A stretch of 64,000 nucleotides of DNA from Alphaproteobacteria bacterium (GTDB lineage: Bacteria; Pseudomonadota; Alphaproteobacteria; TMED109), in assembly GCA_022825705.1 (NCBI GenBank), contig JAJDWH010000028.1:62001-126000 (forward strand). Reading direction: 5' to 3'. Shown in pieces: positions 19,760-29,261 of this stretch. Below the pieces are notes generated by a model. It saw only the letters and a program-made list of their open reading frames with translations, was not told the origin of the DNA and ran no database searches. A program made the position numbers and the translations under genes. Positions within the stretch are counted from its first letter, which is position 1; each line of letters opens with the position of its first letter.

Positions 19760-20610
19760 TAGGCCGCATCACCATGGCCGCGGCAACGTTTCTTGTCGCG
19801 GCCGCGGCCCACGCGGGCGACCCTGAACGGGGCGCTTACCTCGCGGCCGTCGCGGGATGCGCGTCGTGCCATACCGACTTCGAGCACGGCGGCAGACACT
19901 ACGCCGGCGGACCACCGCTGCATTCGGATTTCGGGACCTTTCGGGCACCGAACATCACGTTCGACCCCGACCACGGAATCGGCGGGTGGAGCGAGGACGA
20001 TTTCGTCCAGGCGCTCAAGCGGGGCGTGAGTCCGGCGGGGCAGCCGTACTACCCGGCGTTTCCGTACCTCAGCTATGCCGGGATGACCGACCAGGACGCA
20101 CGTGACCTGTATGCCTATTTCCGTACCGTGGAGCCCGTCCGGGAGGCGTCACCCGGCCATGATCTGGCGTTCCCGTTCTCCGTCCGGACCGGCCTGTGGG
20201 CCTGGCGGCTCCTCTACTTCGACCCTGCGGACGATTCCCGCGATACCGCCTCGCGCGGCGGCTATCTCGCCAATGCGCTGGCGCACTGCGGCGAGTGCCA
20301 TACGCCTCGGAACCGATTTGGCGCCCTGCGGAGGAGCATGGCAATGGCGGGCGCCAGGTTGGGCGACGGAGACGTGGCCGGCAACCTTACCTCCGATCCC
20401 GAAACCGGCCTCGACTGGGACGCAGTAGACCTTCGTTTCTTCCTGCAGACCGGACTGACGCCGGACGGCGATGCTGCCGGTGGCGCCATGGCACTGGTCG
20501 TGGAACACAGCACGGGCAAGATGACGCCCGAAGACCTCGACGCACTGGTCGCTTGGCTGCAGGACCTGCCGCCGGTGCGGAATACGGTGACAAAACCGCC
20601 AACGGACTAG
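19726..20610 (+). CDS. di-heme c-type cytochrome
   Basis: A periplasmic cytochrome with two heme c sites, CASCH and CGECH, in two class I-like domains of roughly 120 residues each. Similar two-domain proteins act as electron-accepting subunits of periplasmic dehydrogenases (alcohol, aldehyde, sulfite). Starting at the ATG at 19726 gives a signal peptide with two arginines and the hydrophobic MAAATFLVAAAAHA, and overlaps the previous gene by 34 bases. An ATG at 19774 would leave a short signal without basic residues. Probably cotranscribed with the class II cytochrome. Confidence 0.88.
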   Translation: MPQVIPNQGRIVGRITMAAATFLVAAAAHAGDPERGAYLAAVAGCASCHTDFEHGGRHYAGGPPLHSDFGTFRAPNITFDPDHGIGGWSEDDFVQALKRGVSPAGQPYYPAFPYLSYAGMTDQDARDLYAYFRTVEPVREASPGHDLAFPFSVRTGLWAWRLLYFDPADDSRDTASRGGYLANALAHCGECHTPRNRFGALRRSMAMAGARLGDGDVAGNLTSDPETGLDWDAVDLRFFLQTGLTPDGDAAGGAMALVVEHSTGKMTPEDLDALVAWLQDLPPVRNTVTKPPTD

Positions 20611-20653
20611 GTCGGCGGCTGGTCGTCGGCTCCGCCCGAGCGCGTCCGGTCGG

Positions 20654-21163
20654 TCAGGCAGATCGAGCGATCAGGCCACGCGGCTGGATGAAGGCCTGGA
20701 GGTCGCCGGCGCCTGGCTCGGCCAGCGCCCAGTCGTCGATGTCAAACGTGAATACGGCCAGACCCGCGGTTGGATACTTGCCGCCGAACAGCTGGCGGTC
20801 GCCGGCCAGCAGGTGGCCAAGCTCCGCGGTCCCGGGGTTGTGTCCGATCAGCATCAGGACCGGGGCATCCACGACCGCGTGAATGCACCTGAGCATGTCG
20901 CCCGGGGTGGCGAGATAGAGCGAGGCGTCTTCCACGACACGCGGTTTGGGGTTCCACCGTGCGATGACCAGCCGGGCGGTTTGCAGCGTTCGCGCTGCGG
21001 TCGAGGTGATTACGAGATCGGGAAGAGGGTGACTGCTCGCGATGTACTCGGCGATGACGCGGCTGGCCTCCCGGCCCCGGCGGGCCAGCGGCCGGTCGTG
21101 GTCGCGCAGGAGCGGCCGGGTCCACGAGGACTTGGCGTGCCGCAGGAGATAGAGGGTTCGCAA
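20654..21163 (-). CDS. sixA: SixA-like histidine phosphatase
   Basis: A 169-aa member of the histidine phosphatase superfamily. The catalytic motif is LRHAKSS at 7-13 and the second histidine is in LIGHNPG near 106-112; the short length matches SixA, a phosphohistidine phosphatase. It starts two bases after the stop of the cystathionine PLP enzyme gene, so it is the last gene of that operon. A role in sulfur metabolism is not implied by sequence; the physiological substrate is unknown. Confidence 0.85.
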   Translation of the reverse strand: MRTLYLLRHAKSSWTRPLLRDHDRPLARRGREASRVIAEYIASSHPLPDLVITSTAARTLQTARLVIARWNPKPRVVEDASLYLATPGDMLRCIHAVVDAPVLMLIGHNPGTAELGHLLAGDRQLFGGKYPTAGLAVFTFDIDDWALAEPGAGDLQAFIQPRGLIARSA

Positions 21164-21165
21164 GG

Positions 21166-22332
21166 CTAGCGGACTTCGCTGAGGGCCTGTTCCAGGTCGG
21201 CGATGAGGTCTGAGACGTTCTCGATGCCGATCGATAGACGAATCAGCCCGTCGCTGATGCCCAGCTCAGTGCGCACCTCCGGTGGCACCGACGCATGTGT
21301 CATCAGTGCCGGATGCTCGATCAGACTCTCCACACCGCCGAGGGATTCGGCCAGCGTGAAGAGCTCGCAGGAAGCCAGCATTCGGCGTGAGGACTCAATG
21401 TCTCCGCGCAGGATCGCCGTGACGATCCCACCCGATCCCAGCGGCATCTGGCGGCGCGCGAGCGCATGCTGGGGATGGCTCGGCAGTCCGGGATAGATCA
21501 CCTGTTCGATTTCCGGTCGTCCCTCCAGCCACGCTGCGATGGTCATGGCGTTGGCGACATGTCGCTCCATGCGCAGGGCCAGCGTCTTCAGGCCGCGATG
21601 CGCAAGGAAGGAATCGAAGGGCCCTTGTACGCCGCCGACGGCGTTCTGCAGAAACGCGAGCCGCTCGGCGATCCCGGCGTCTCCGGTCACGGCTACCCCG
21701 CCGACCATGTCCGAATGGCCGTTCAGGTACTTGGTTGCGGAATGCACGACGATGTCGAACCCGAGTTCCAGGGGTCGCTGCAGAAAGGGGGATGCAAAGG
21801 TGTTGTCGGCGACCGCAATGGCGCCGGCCCGGTGGGCAAGCTCCGCTACCTTGGCCAGGTCCACCAGTTTGAGCATCGGGTTGGTAGGCGTCTCAACCCA
21901 AATCATCTGCACGCCCGAATCGATGGCGCGGTCCGCCACCGCGTCGTCAGCCAGATCGGCGAAGGAGAACCGGAGATTGGATGCATCGCGTCGCACCCGT
22001 TCGAAGAGGCGCCGGGTCCCGCCGTACAGGTCATCCATGGCCAGGACGTGATTGCCCGAGTCCAACAGGGTGAGCACGGCGTCCGTGGCGGCCATGCCCG
22101 AGGCGTAGGCGAAACCGTGCGTCCCGCCCTCCAGGTCGGCGATGGATCGTTCGTAGGCGGCCCGCGTGGGATTGCCAGTGCGCGAGTACTCGTAGCCCTG
22201 GTGCACGGCGGGCTCGCGCTGCACGTAGGTCGACGTGGCGTAGATCGGCGTGATGACGGCGCCGGTCGCAGGATCGGGCTGCTGACCTGCATGGATGGCG
22301 CGCGTCTCGAATCGTGTGTTTTGCCCGCTCAT
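21166..22332 (-). CDS. PLP-dependent trans-sulfuration enzyme (cystathionine gamma-synthase/gamma-lyase)
   Basis: A 388-aa Cys/Met-metabolism PLP enzyme. The PLP lysine is K201 in SATKYLNGH; the family motifs YSRTGNPTR and ASGMAA are present, as is the C-terminal SLGGVESLIEHP. Motifs alone do not separate cystathionine gamma-synthase from gamma-lyase. Its upstream neighbour is the remnant of a cystathionine beta-synthase, and that pairing usually marks reverse trans-sulfuration (homocysteine to cysteine), which favours a gamma-lyase. The start overlaps the remnant stop by 4 bases. Confidence 0.92.
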   Translation of the reverse strand: MSGQNTRFETRAIHAGQQPDPATGAVITPIYATSTYVQREPAVHQGYEYSRTGNPTRAAYERSIADLEGGTHGFAYASGMAATDAVLTLLDSGNHVLAMDDLYGGTRRLFERVRRDASNLRFSFADLADDAVADRAIDSGVQMIWVETPTNPMLKLVDLAKVAELAHRAGAIAVADNTFASPFLQRPLELGFDIVVHSATKYLNGHSDMVGGVAVTGDAGIAERLAFLQNAVGGVQGPFDSFLAHRGLKTLALRMERHVANAMTIAAWLEGRPEIEQVIYPGLPSHPQHALARRQMPLGSGGIVTAILRGDIESSRRMLASCELFTLAESLGGVESLIEHPALMTHASVPPEVRTELGISDGLIRLSIGIENVSDLIADLEQALSEVR

Positions 22333-22751
22333 CGGTGCTCCTTGACGCCGGTACGCCCGGCATCGCGCAGCGAGTCGAGCGCGGAGACCACTCCGACCAG
22401 CCGTCCGTCATCCGTGACCACAGCGTACCCGTTCTGGCTGACCATGCACGCGAGATCTGATCGCGCTGACTTGGCATCGAGGGCAGACTCCTGGCGGGCG
22501 ATCAGGCCGAGGCCGAGACCGGTGTTGCCGGCGCTCCCCTCAACGATGGTCCCGCCGAGCTGCAGCCTGCCTGACTGCTCGCCTTCCGCGATCATCCGCC
22601 GTGCAGGGCGTTCCTGGATGGAAGGTCCCGCCTTCCGGCATGCGAGCGTGAGGAACGGCTGCCAACCGCCCGATGCAATGTGCGTCAGGTCGCTAAGTGG
22701 TGGGTTGCCGATGAGGTCGATAGCCGAGTCGACTGGAGGCGGTGGCTGCAT
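22329..22751 (-). pseudogene. collapsed cystathionine beta-synthase (in-frame internal deletion)
   Basis: An open frame of 140 codons that joins two distant pieces of a PLP beta-synthase with C-terminal CBS domains. Residues 7-84 match the N-terminus of such enzymes (VDSAIDLIGNPPL; GGTIVEGSAGNTGLGL). Residues about 100-132 match the end of a CBS domain (SQNGYAVVTDDGRLVGVV). Some 300 or more residues expected in between are missing. The PLP lysine motif, normally SxKDR, reads SIQER here, so Q46 replaces the lysine. The protein cannot be catalytic. The frame is intact and its stop still overlaps the next gene as ATGA, so translational coupling is preserved. Family assignment is by motif; a retained non-catalytic role is possible. 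Confidence 0.75.
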
Positions 22752-22786
22752 GACTTGTTCGCGTGACACGGACCCGGTGCCTGCGA

Positions 22787-23215
22787 CTAGTTCTGAATGT
22801 ATTCGCGAAGCTGGTCGGCCTCCGCCAAGGCGGCGCCAAGACGAACTCGAACAAGATCGCGGATGCTGACAATGCCGGCCAGCTTGTCGCCTTCCATCAC
22901 CGGGAGGTGACGAACCCGCCGCTGGTTCATGCGCTCCAGTACATCCTCGACGGGCTCCTCGGGGGAGCAAGTCTTGGGGTTTCCTGACATGAGTTCGCGG
23001 ACCTTGCGCGTGGATGTGCGGACGCCCTTGACACCAACCGAATAGGCAATGTCGCGCTCGGAGATGATGCCCACGAGCGCCCCATCTTCAATGACCGGCA
23101 GGGCACCGATCCCGAGGCGGGAGAGAACGGCCGCCGCTTTCTGGACGGTTTCCTCGGGGCTCACCGTGGTGACCTGGATGCCTTTTTCCATCAGGATGTC
23201 GCGAATACACGTCAT
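22787..23215 (-). CDS. two-CBS-domain protein
   Basis: A 142-aa protein made of two CBS domains (about 1-58 and 68-130), a Bateman module that usually binds adenosyl ligands such as AMP, ATP or SAM, and is often regulatory. Motifs include ALPVIEDGALVGIISERDI and RHLPVMEGDKLAGIVSIRDLV. The ATG at 23215 is chosen over one at 23257 because GGGAGG lies 6 bases upstream and the protein then starts at the conserved CIRDILMEKG. It leads the operon that continues with the decayed cystathionine beta-synthase, the PLP enzyme and the SixA-like phosphatase. Confidence 0.9.
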   Translation of the reverse strand: MTCIRDILMEKGIQVTTVSPEETVQKAAAVLSRLGIGALPVIEDGALVGIISERDIAYSVGVKGVRTSTRKVRELMSGNPKTCSPEEPVEDVLERMNQRRVRHLPVMEGDKLAGIVSIRDLVRVRLGAALAEADQLREYIQN

Positions 23216-23778
23216 GAGATCCTCCCGCAGCTGGATTTCCTCCGTCCAATGCTTCACGCCCGCGCAGACCGGATGCGTGCGAAGCGTAAAGGGTTCCGTT
23301 CAGGACTTACATACACGGCATGAGAGACGACGTCGCAGGGGCCGACATCGGCGCCACCGAACTCCAGATGATGGCCGCAGCGCGGCGATAGCGAAACCGG
23401 CGGTCATACTTTCCCCGACCCGGCCGCAACCCTGCGTCGCGGGTCGGTCCGCCGCGCCTGGGTCTCGTCGCAGGTTACCGTGGCGCCGGCCGGGCGCCCG
23501 TACTCGCGCAGCTACGCCGGGGCGCAGCGTTCAAGCCCGCCACTCTTACTGGAAATGGCCCGGCCGTCGATCCGGTTCGCAAGTGCCCCGCCGGTTGATG
23601 CCAGCGGCCAGCCCGTCCGCCAGTCAAATCGCGACGGTCAGCCTCCCTGGAAGAGGCCGATCATACGGTGACAGGACCGGATCCCGCGCCCCCTTGGTCG
23701 CGTGTGCCTAGCTTGAAGCGGCTAGGCGCCGGGATCGTCCCGGCCAGGCTACGAGACGTGGTACGTTCGTGCAATCGC
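23216..23778. other. 563-base region without a gene; two adjacent hairpins
   Basis: Lies between the CBS-domain operon and the 3' end of the LysR pseudogene. Open frames are short and without recognisable sequence. Two inverted repeats sit side by side: GCCTAGC/GCTAGGC (23706-23712 and 23721-23727) and GCCGGGA/TCCCGGC (23728-23734 and 23738-23744). Neither is followed by a T-run. The promoter of the sulfur operon should be near 23216-23330. Confidence 0.5.
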
Positions 23779-24608
23779 CTATTTGACGGCGCGGACGGCC
23801 TCGGATTGCGGGGCAGCACTTTGCACCAGGTGGACGCACACCGTTCCGAGCGGGGGTAGCAGCGCGGGCCGCCGAATGACCCGGAGTTTCGTCGGGACTA
23901 CCCCTTCGGCCATGATGGTCACGGCAAGTCCAGCGGCTACGGTGCTTTCGATCAGCGTCCCGCTCGGGCTGGCGAGCATTTCCCGGTACGAGATTCCCTG
24001 ACGCTGCAGCGCCTCGAGGGCCGCGGTGCGCAATTGGCAGCCGTCCGGAGAGAGGGCAACGGGCAGGGGCGCGCCGCCGTCTGCCGCGAATTCAGGGGCC
24101 GCCGCCCAGAGCAAACGGGGCCGGTCCAGCAGGATCGCCGAGGGGATCTCTTCGAGCGTCGTCACAACCGCAAGGTCCAGCGTGCCGATCTGGATCTTTT
24201 GCGGCAGGTGGCGGCTGAGTTGGCACAGGATGCTGATTTCGATGGTGCTGCTGTGTTCCCGCCCGCCCGCCAGCAGCTCCGTGAGCAGCGAGTTCCGTTT
24301 CCTTCCGCCACGCCGATACGAACCGTTCCGGTGGGCTGGATGGTCCGTGCGCGACCGATCATCAGGTCATGGGTACTCACGAGCTCCTGGGCGCTGGGCA
24401 TGAGGTCCTGGCCGGCGGTGGTCAGCCTGATTTTCGAGTGCGTCCGGTCAAACAGGCGAATCCCCAGCTGGTCCTCGAGGGTCCGGATCCGGAGGGACAT
24501 GGTTCCTTGTGAACACCCCTGCAATTCGGCTGCAACCGAGAAGCTGCGTTCCGCGGCGACCGTCAGGAATGACAGCACCAGTCGCGTGTCGATGTTCGGC
24601 AGGTCCAT
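23779..24608 (-). pseudogene. LysR-family transcriptional regulator, frameshifted
   Basis: The first part (from ATG 24608, well placed after GGAG) encodes a LysR winged-helix domain: DTRLVLSFLTVAAERSFS, then LRIRTLEDQLGIRLFDR. The frame stays LysR-like until about RIGVAEGNG near 24300, then becomes nonsense. The next frame picks up with NSLLTELLAGG and continues as an effector domain (STIEISILCQLS, LDLAVVTTLEEIPS) to the stop at 23779. The shift behaves like a one-base loss somewhere around 24296-24315. Either a real pseudogene or a sequencing error. No obvious divergent target gene is adjacent. Confidence 0.82.
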
Positions 24609-25117
24609 CCGCTGCTCCGGTTCTAGATGACCGAGGATTCCGGCATCCGGGCAATCTTAGGGCCATAGGTAGATGCATAACCATCGCCTTTAAACGCAGA
24701 ATTGCGCAGTACCGATGATCTTCGCTGTCGATTGCCGGCAACGATTGGAGCAGGCGCACGCGTCAATTCCCGACGCGCCGGTCGCCGTGTTGCCGTGCGG
24801 GCATGATCGACGTCGTGGGCCACGTGCCGTCGGGTCTCGGCCCGAACGGCGATCGCACCGGCACGTGCGGCTAGGGCTGCCGTCGGCCCGGCACCGGATC
24901 TGCCGCGCCGCACTGGCTGGTGGTTTGCAGCCTCGCGGAGCGGTGCCAGGCATCGGTTCGCCGCATTCGACCGTACGCGGCGTGGCGAAGAGGAGTTCAG
25001 GTACCGCAGCCTTGGCTACCGGATCCGCGCGAGAGACCTCACCCGGATCCGGTTGCGGTCCGACAGCAGGGCGGCGCGCCGTTGCGGGTGGGGCGCTCCG
25101 CGCCCTGCGGCCGCCGG
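24609..25117. other. 509-base intergenic region downstream of hppA
   Basis: Holds the LysR promoter region (AT-richer stretch about 24655-24720) and then GC-rich sequence without recognisable coding. A short hairpin GGGCGC/GCGCCC (25091-25105) lies about a dozen bases past the end of hppA and could help termination, but has no T-run. Confidence 0.45.
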
Positions 25118-27226
25118 CTAAGCGTGCGCCAGCACGGCGAGCAGCAGAAGCGCCACGATGTTGGTGATCTTGATCATCGGGTTCACGGCTGGTCCAGCCG
25201 TGTCCTTGTACGGATCACCCACGGTATCCCCGGTGACGGCTGCCTTGTGAGTCTCGGATCCCTTGCCACCGAGATTGCCGTCTTCGATGTATTTCTTCGC
25301 ATTGTCCCAGGCGCCCCCGCCGGCCGTCATGCTGATGGCGACAAACAGGCCGGTGACGATCACGCCAAGCAGCATCGCGCCCAGCGCAGAGAACGCGGCG
25401 GCCTTGTCGGCGATCAGGTTGACCAGCATGAAAAAGACTATGGGCATCAGCACCGGCAGGAGCGAGGGAATGATCATCTCGCGAATCGCCGCTCGGGTCA
25501 GCATGTCGACCGCGCGCCCGTAGTCGGGCTTCGCAGTTCCCTCCATGATTCCGGGGATATCCCTGAACTGACGACGAACTTCCAGCACCACGCCTCCGGC
25601 GGCCCGCCCCACGGCCGTCATGGAAAGGGCGCCGAACAGGTACGGCATCAGGCCGCCCAGCAGCAGACCCACCACCACGTACGGGTTGGCGAGGGAGAAG
25701 TCGAGGGTGATCCCGGCGAAATAGGGGTAGGTTTCCGCATCACTGCCGAAGTACTCGAGATCGGCGGTGTAGGCCGTGAACAGCACCAGTGCACCGAGGC
25801 CCGCCGAACCGATCGCGTAACCCTTGGTGACAGCCTTGGTGGTGTTGCCCACCGCGTCGAGCGCATCGGTCGTCTTCCGGACGTCACTGGACAGGTTGGC
25901 CATTTCGGCGATCCCGCCGGCGTTGTCAGTCACCGGCCCGTAGGCGTCCAGCGCGACTACCATTCCGGCCAGCGCCAGCATGCTGGTGACCGCGATAGCG
26001 ATCCCGAACAAACCCGCCAGCAGATAGCTCACGATGATGGCGGCGCAGATGATTACCGCCGGAACCGCAGTCGCCTCCATGGAAATCGCAAGCCCCTGGA
26101 TGACGTTCGTGGCGTGGCCGGTCTCCGAGGCCTTGGCGACGGCGCGGACCGGGCGGTAGTTGGTGCCGGTGTAGTATTCGGTGACCCAGATGAGGAGTGC
26201 CGTTACGACGAGACCGACCACGGCGCATCCGAACAATGCCCCACCGGACAGGGTTTCACCGGCGGCCCCGACGGAACTTCCGAAACCGATCAGCCACTCG
26301 ATCGCGACCGCGATACCGAATAGCGACAGGACAGCAGCCGCGACGAACCCCCGGTACAGCGCGCCCATGATGGACCCGTTGGCACCGAGCTTGACGAAGT
26401 AGGTGCCGAGGATGGAGGCGATGACGCAGACACCGCCAATCACCAGCGGCAGCGCCATCATCGCCGACATGTCCGCGCTGGCGAAATAGATCGACGCCAG
26501 CACCATCGTCGCGACCACGGTCACCGCGTAGGTCTCGAACAGGTCGGCCGCCATGCCGGCACAGTCGCCGACGTTGTCCCCGACGTTGTCGGCAATGACC
26601 GCGGGGTTTCTCGGATCGTCCTCCGGGATGCCTGCTTCGACCTTGCCGACCAGGTCGGCACCGACGTCAGCCCCCTTCGTGAAGATCCCGCCGCCGAGCC
26701 GCGCGAAAATCGAGATCAGCGACGCGCCGAAGCCGAGCGCCACCAGCGGGTCAATCAAGCTCCTCCCGCTGGCGCCCAATTCGAGCAGGATCATGTAGTA
26801 GACGGTGACGGCCAGCAGCGCGAGACCGGCGACGAGCATGCCGGTGACGGCGCCGGAGCGAAACGCGAGCGACAGTCCGGCCGCAAGCCCCGTCCGTGCA
26901 GCCTCGGCCGTGCGTACGTTCGCTCGCGTCGAGACGATCATGCCAATGTATCCGGCTGCCCCGGACAGCGCCGCGCCGATGAGGAAGCCGATCGCCACCG
27001 AGATCTCGAGGACCAGCGCTAGGATGACGAAGATCACTGCGCCAACCACGGCCACCGTCCGGTACTGCCGGTTGAGATAGGCGGCAGCACCTAACTGGAT
27101 GGCGTTGGAAATTTCTTGCATTCGGGCTTCACCGGCACTGGCGGCCAGGACCGACCGGGCGGTGAACAAGCCATAGACCAGAGCGAGTGCGCCGCATGCG
27201 ATTGCGAACCAAAGTTCCATGCTCAT
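25118..27226 (-). CDS. hppA: membrane-bound proton-translocating pyrophosphatase
   Basis: Integral membrane PPase that couples pyrophosphate hydrolysis to ion pumping. The 702-aa product has about 16 hydrophobic segments, the substrate-binding [20 protein letters not shown] and NVGDNVGD motifs, and a late [10 protein letters not shown]. The diagnostic [10 protein letters not shown] carries Lys and Thr at the two positions that mark K+-independent proton-pumping enzymes (K+-dependent ones have Ala there). It follows thiL after 161 bases on the same strand, a common alphaproteobacterial neighbourhood. Confidence 0.96.
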   Translation of the reverse strand: MSMELWFAIACGALALVYGLFTARSVLAASAGEARMQEISNAIQLGAAAYLNRQYRTVAVVGAVIFVILALVLEISVAIGFLIGAALSGAAGYIGMIVSTRANVRTAEAARTGLAAGLSLAFRSGAVTGMLVAGLALLAVTVYYMILLELGASGRSLIDPLVALGFGASLISIFARLGGGIFTKGADVGADLVGKVEAGIPEDDPRNPAVIADNVGDNVGDCAGMAADLFETYAVTVVATMVLASIYFASADMSAMMALPLVIGGVCVIASILGTYFVKLGANGSIMGALYRGFVAAAVLSLFGIAVAIEWLIGFGSSVGAAGETLSGGALFGCAVVGLVVTALLIWVTEYYTGTNYRPVRAVAKASETGHATNVIQGLAISMEATAVPAVIICAAIIVSYLLAGLFGIAIAVTSMLALAGMVVALDAYGPVTDNAGGIAEMANLSSDVRKTTDALDAVGNTTKAVTKGYAIGSAGLGALVLFTAYTADLEYFGSDAETYPYFAGITLDFSLANPYVVVGLLLGGLMPYLFGALSMTAVGRAAGGVVLEVRRQFRDIPGIMEGTAKPDYGRAVDMLTRAAIREMIIPSLLPVLMPIVFFMLVNLIADKAAAFSALGAMLLGVIVTGLFVAISMTAGGGAWDNAKKYIEDGNLGGKGSETHKAAVTGDTVGDPYKDTAGPAVNPMIKITNIVALLLLAVLAHA

Positions 27227-27387
27227 GAGTTGACGTTCCTAGGAGGGATTCAGTTGGGCCCGGACTCGGGATGCCCGGGCGTGACCTGCGATGGCGGAAG
27301 ATTCTGGGCTGGCAACTAGCTCAAGCCGGGACAGAAGATAAAAACTGCAGACATTGGACGCAACGGCAGGCCGGACTGCGATCCGGA

Positions 27388-28368
27388 TCAGTCCGCCGGT
27401 CCCTCCCAGGTGTGCACGTAACCGCCTGTGACGGTACCCGGTCTCTCACCGTCCGGAGTAGACGCCGACACGCCCGGGTCGTCCGTCACTTCGCCGATCA
27501 CGGTCAGCGCCACTCCGCACGCGGCGGCGACTTCCGTGGCTTGCCGGAAGGCGCACCCTGGCAGGCTGAACAGAAGTTCGTAATCATCGCCGCCGGCAGC
27601 CAGGTCTGGCAGCGTCGCATGGCCTCGGTCCACGTGGAACCGGGCGGCTTCGGACAGCGGGGCGTGGTCGAGCGAGATCCGCGCCCCTTTCCCGGCGGCG
27701 CCGCAGAGGTTACGGACATCTGCGATCAAGCCGTCGGAAACATCGATGGCCGCATGCGCCAGCGCAGCGAGCCCCTGGCCGATGTCGAGCCGGGGGGCAG
27801 GGAGCAGGAAACGTTCGGCGAGCGCCGGTGCGCCCGCCGCAACCGGGAGCCTGCCTTCCAGCTCCAGTCGGCCGAGCCAGGCGTCGCCGATGGTTCCGGT
27901 CACTGCCAGAGCGTCGCCGGCTTGGGCGTCCGTTCGCGGCAAGGTACCGTCGCTAGCGAGCCGCCCCAGTACCGTGATCGACACGGCAAGCGGGCCGGGC
28001 GTTCGGACCGTGTCGCCGCCGGCGAGGTGGATGCCGAAATGCTCCTGGTCCTGTCTGAGGCCGCCGGCAAACCCCGCCATCCAATCCAGGTCGGTCGAGG
28101 GCGGCAGCTGGAGCCCGAGCAAGTAACAGAGTGGTGTGGCGGCGGAGGCTGCCAGGTCGGACAGGTTCACACGCAGCGCCCGCCTCGCGATCTGTTCCGC
28201 CGACAGAAGTCCGGACGGGAAGTGGACGCCTTCGACCAAGGTGTCCGTGCTGATGGCCAGCGCCTGGTCGCATGGCAGTACAGCCACATCGTCCAGCAGC
28301 CGGTGCGCTGGCGTGAAGTCCGCAGCCAGCGAACGGAGGCAGCGCGTCAGGATGTCGTGCTCATCCAC
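27388..28368 (-). CDS. thiL: thiamine-monophosphate kinase ThiL
   Basis: Phosphorylates thiamine monophosphate to the active cofactor TPP. 326 aa with the N-terminal DDVAVL and STDTLVEGVHF motifs, the NLSDLAA segment, GGDTV and the C-terminal AIDVSDGLIADV and GGDDYELLF motifs of the PurM-like fold. It follows nusB by 6 bases in the riboflavin/nusB/thiL operon. The window also holds the riboswitch-controlled thiC. Confidence 0.95.
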   Translation of the reverse strand: MDEHDILTRCLRSLAADFTPAHRLLDDVAVLPCDQALAISTDTLVEGVHFPSGLLSAEQIARRALRVNLSDLAASAATPLCYLLGLQLPPSTDLDWMAGFAGGLRQDQEHFGIHLAGGDTVRTPGPLAVSITVLGRLASDGTLPRTDAQAGDALAVTGTIGDAWLGRLELEGRLPVAAGAPALAERFLLPAPRLDIGQGLAALAHAAIDVSDGLIADVRNLCGAAGKGARISLDHAPLSEAARFHVDRGHATLPDLAAGGDDYELLFSLPGCAFRQATEVAAACGVALTVIGEVTDDPGVSASTPDGERPGTVTGGYVHTWEGPAD

Positions 28369-28374
28369 CGCGAT

Positions 28375-28830
28375 TCAGGCGAATTCGCTTACGCGCGCCG
28401 ATCTCGCAACGCGGTCCAGCAGGGCATTGGCAAACCTGATTTCGCCGTCCTCCGCGAACCCGTAGGCCACCTTCAGGTACTCGGCGATGACCACCCGTGC
28501 GGGTGCCTGTCGGGAGGCATGGAGCAGTTCCCAGATCGCGCAGCGGAGCACGCAGAGCAGGGTGGTGTCGATGCGCTTCAGCGACCAGCGCTCACCGAGC
28601 AGGGGATCGATCGTCGCGTCGAGTTCCGTCAGGCATCTGGCCGCGCCGGTGACGATGCGTCGGAACTGGGGCTTGTGGGCCACGCTTGAATCGGTGACCG
28701 GGCGATCAAGAAATTCGCGGATAACCCTCTCGGGCGAGGCGCCGGTGACCGAGATCTGGAAGAGCGCCTGCACGGCTGCCTCGCGCGCGGATGTCCGCTG
28801 TGTCTTCTTCGCTGGAGCGGTGCTGCTCAT
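28375..28830 (-). CDS. nusB: transcription antitermination factor NusB
   Basis: Helical RNA-binding protein of rRNA antitermination, 151 aa. Shows ARE-AVQALFQ at the start, the central FRRIVTGAARCLTELDATIDPLL and the late VVIAEYLKVAYGFAEDGEIRFANALLDRVAR, all typical. The start overlaps the ribH stop by 4 bases. ribH-nusB-thiL order is widespread in proteobacteria. Confidence 0.95.
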   Translation of the reverse strand: MSSTAPAKKTQRTSAREAAVQALFQISVTGASPERVIREFLDRPVTDSSVAHKPQFRRIVTGAARCLTELDATIDPLLGERWSLKRIDTTLLCVLRCAIWELLHASRQAPARVVIAEYLKVAYGFAEDGEIRFANALLDRVARSARVSEFA

Positions 28831-29261
28831 GGCGCGGCGAAGCGGGAGCGCAGCTCGGCTACGGCCAGGGCGGCGTTGGCCGCGTCCGCCCCCTTATTGC
28901 CCTGCTGCGGGTCCGCCCGCTCGACGGCTTGCGCCCGTGTCTCGCAGGTGAGGATTCCGTAGCCGATTGCCAGTCGGTCCCGGACGGCCAGCGACATCAG
29001 GCCGCGGGCACTCTCGCTGCAAATGTAGTCGTAGTGGGTCGTCTCGCCGCGGATGACACAACCAAGGGCGATGTAACCAGCGAAGCCCTCGCGCCGCGCC
29101 GCCTGCGCGATGGCGCCCGGGATCTCGAAAGCACCGGGAACCTCGACCACCTCCCATTTCTGCCGGGAAGCCGCAAGCGCCGCGGTAGCGCCGCCGGTCA
29201 GCATGTCGGCTACATCCCGGTAGAACGCGGCTCGGACGATCAGGAAGGTATTGCGAGTCAT
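28827..29261 (-). CDS. ribH: 6,7-dimethyl-8-ribityllumazine synthase RibH
   Basis: Penultimate step of riboflavin synthesis: condenses the pyrimidine intermediate with dihydroxybutanone phosphate. 144 aa with VPGAFEIP, the catalytic GCVIRGETTHYDYI region with the active-site histidine, and the late NKGADAA. The ATG at 29261 overlaps the ribBA stop by 4 bases. A longer upstream frame only shadows ribBA. Confidence 0.95.
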   Translation of the reverse strand: MTRNTFLIVRAAFYRDVADMLTGGATAALAASRQKWEVVEVPGAFEIPGAIAQAARREGFAGYIALGCVIRGETTHYDYICSESARGLMSLAVRDRLAIGYGILTCETRAQAVERADPQQGNKGADAANAALAVAELRSRFAAP

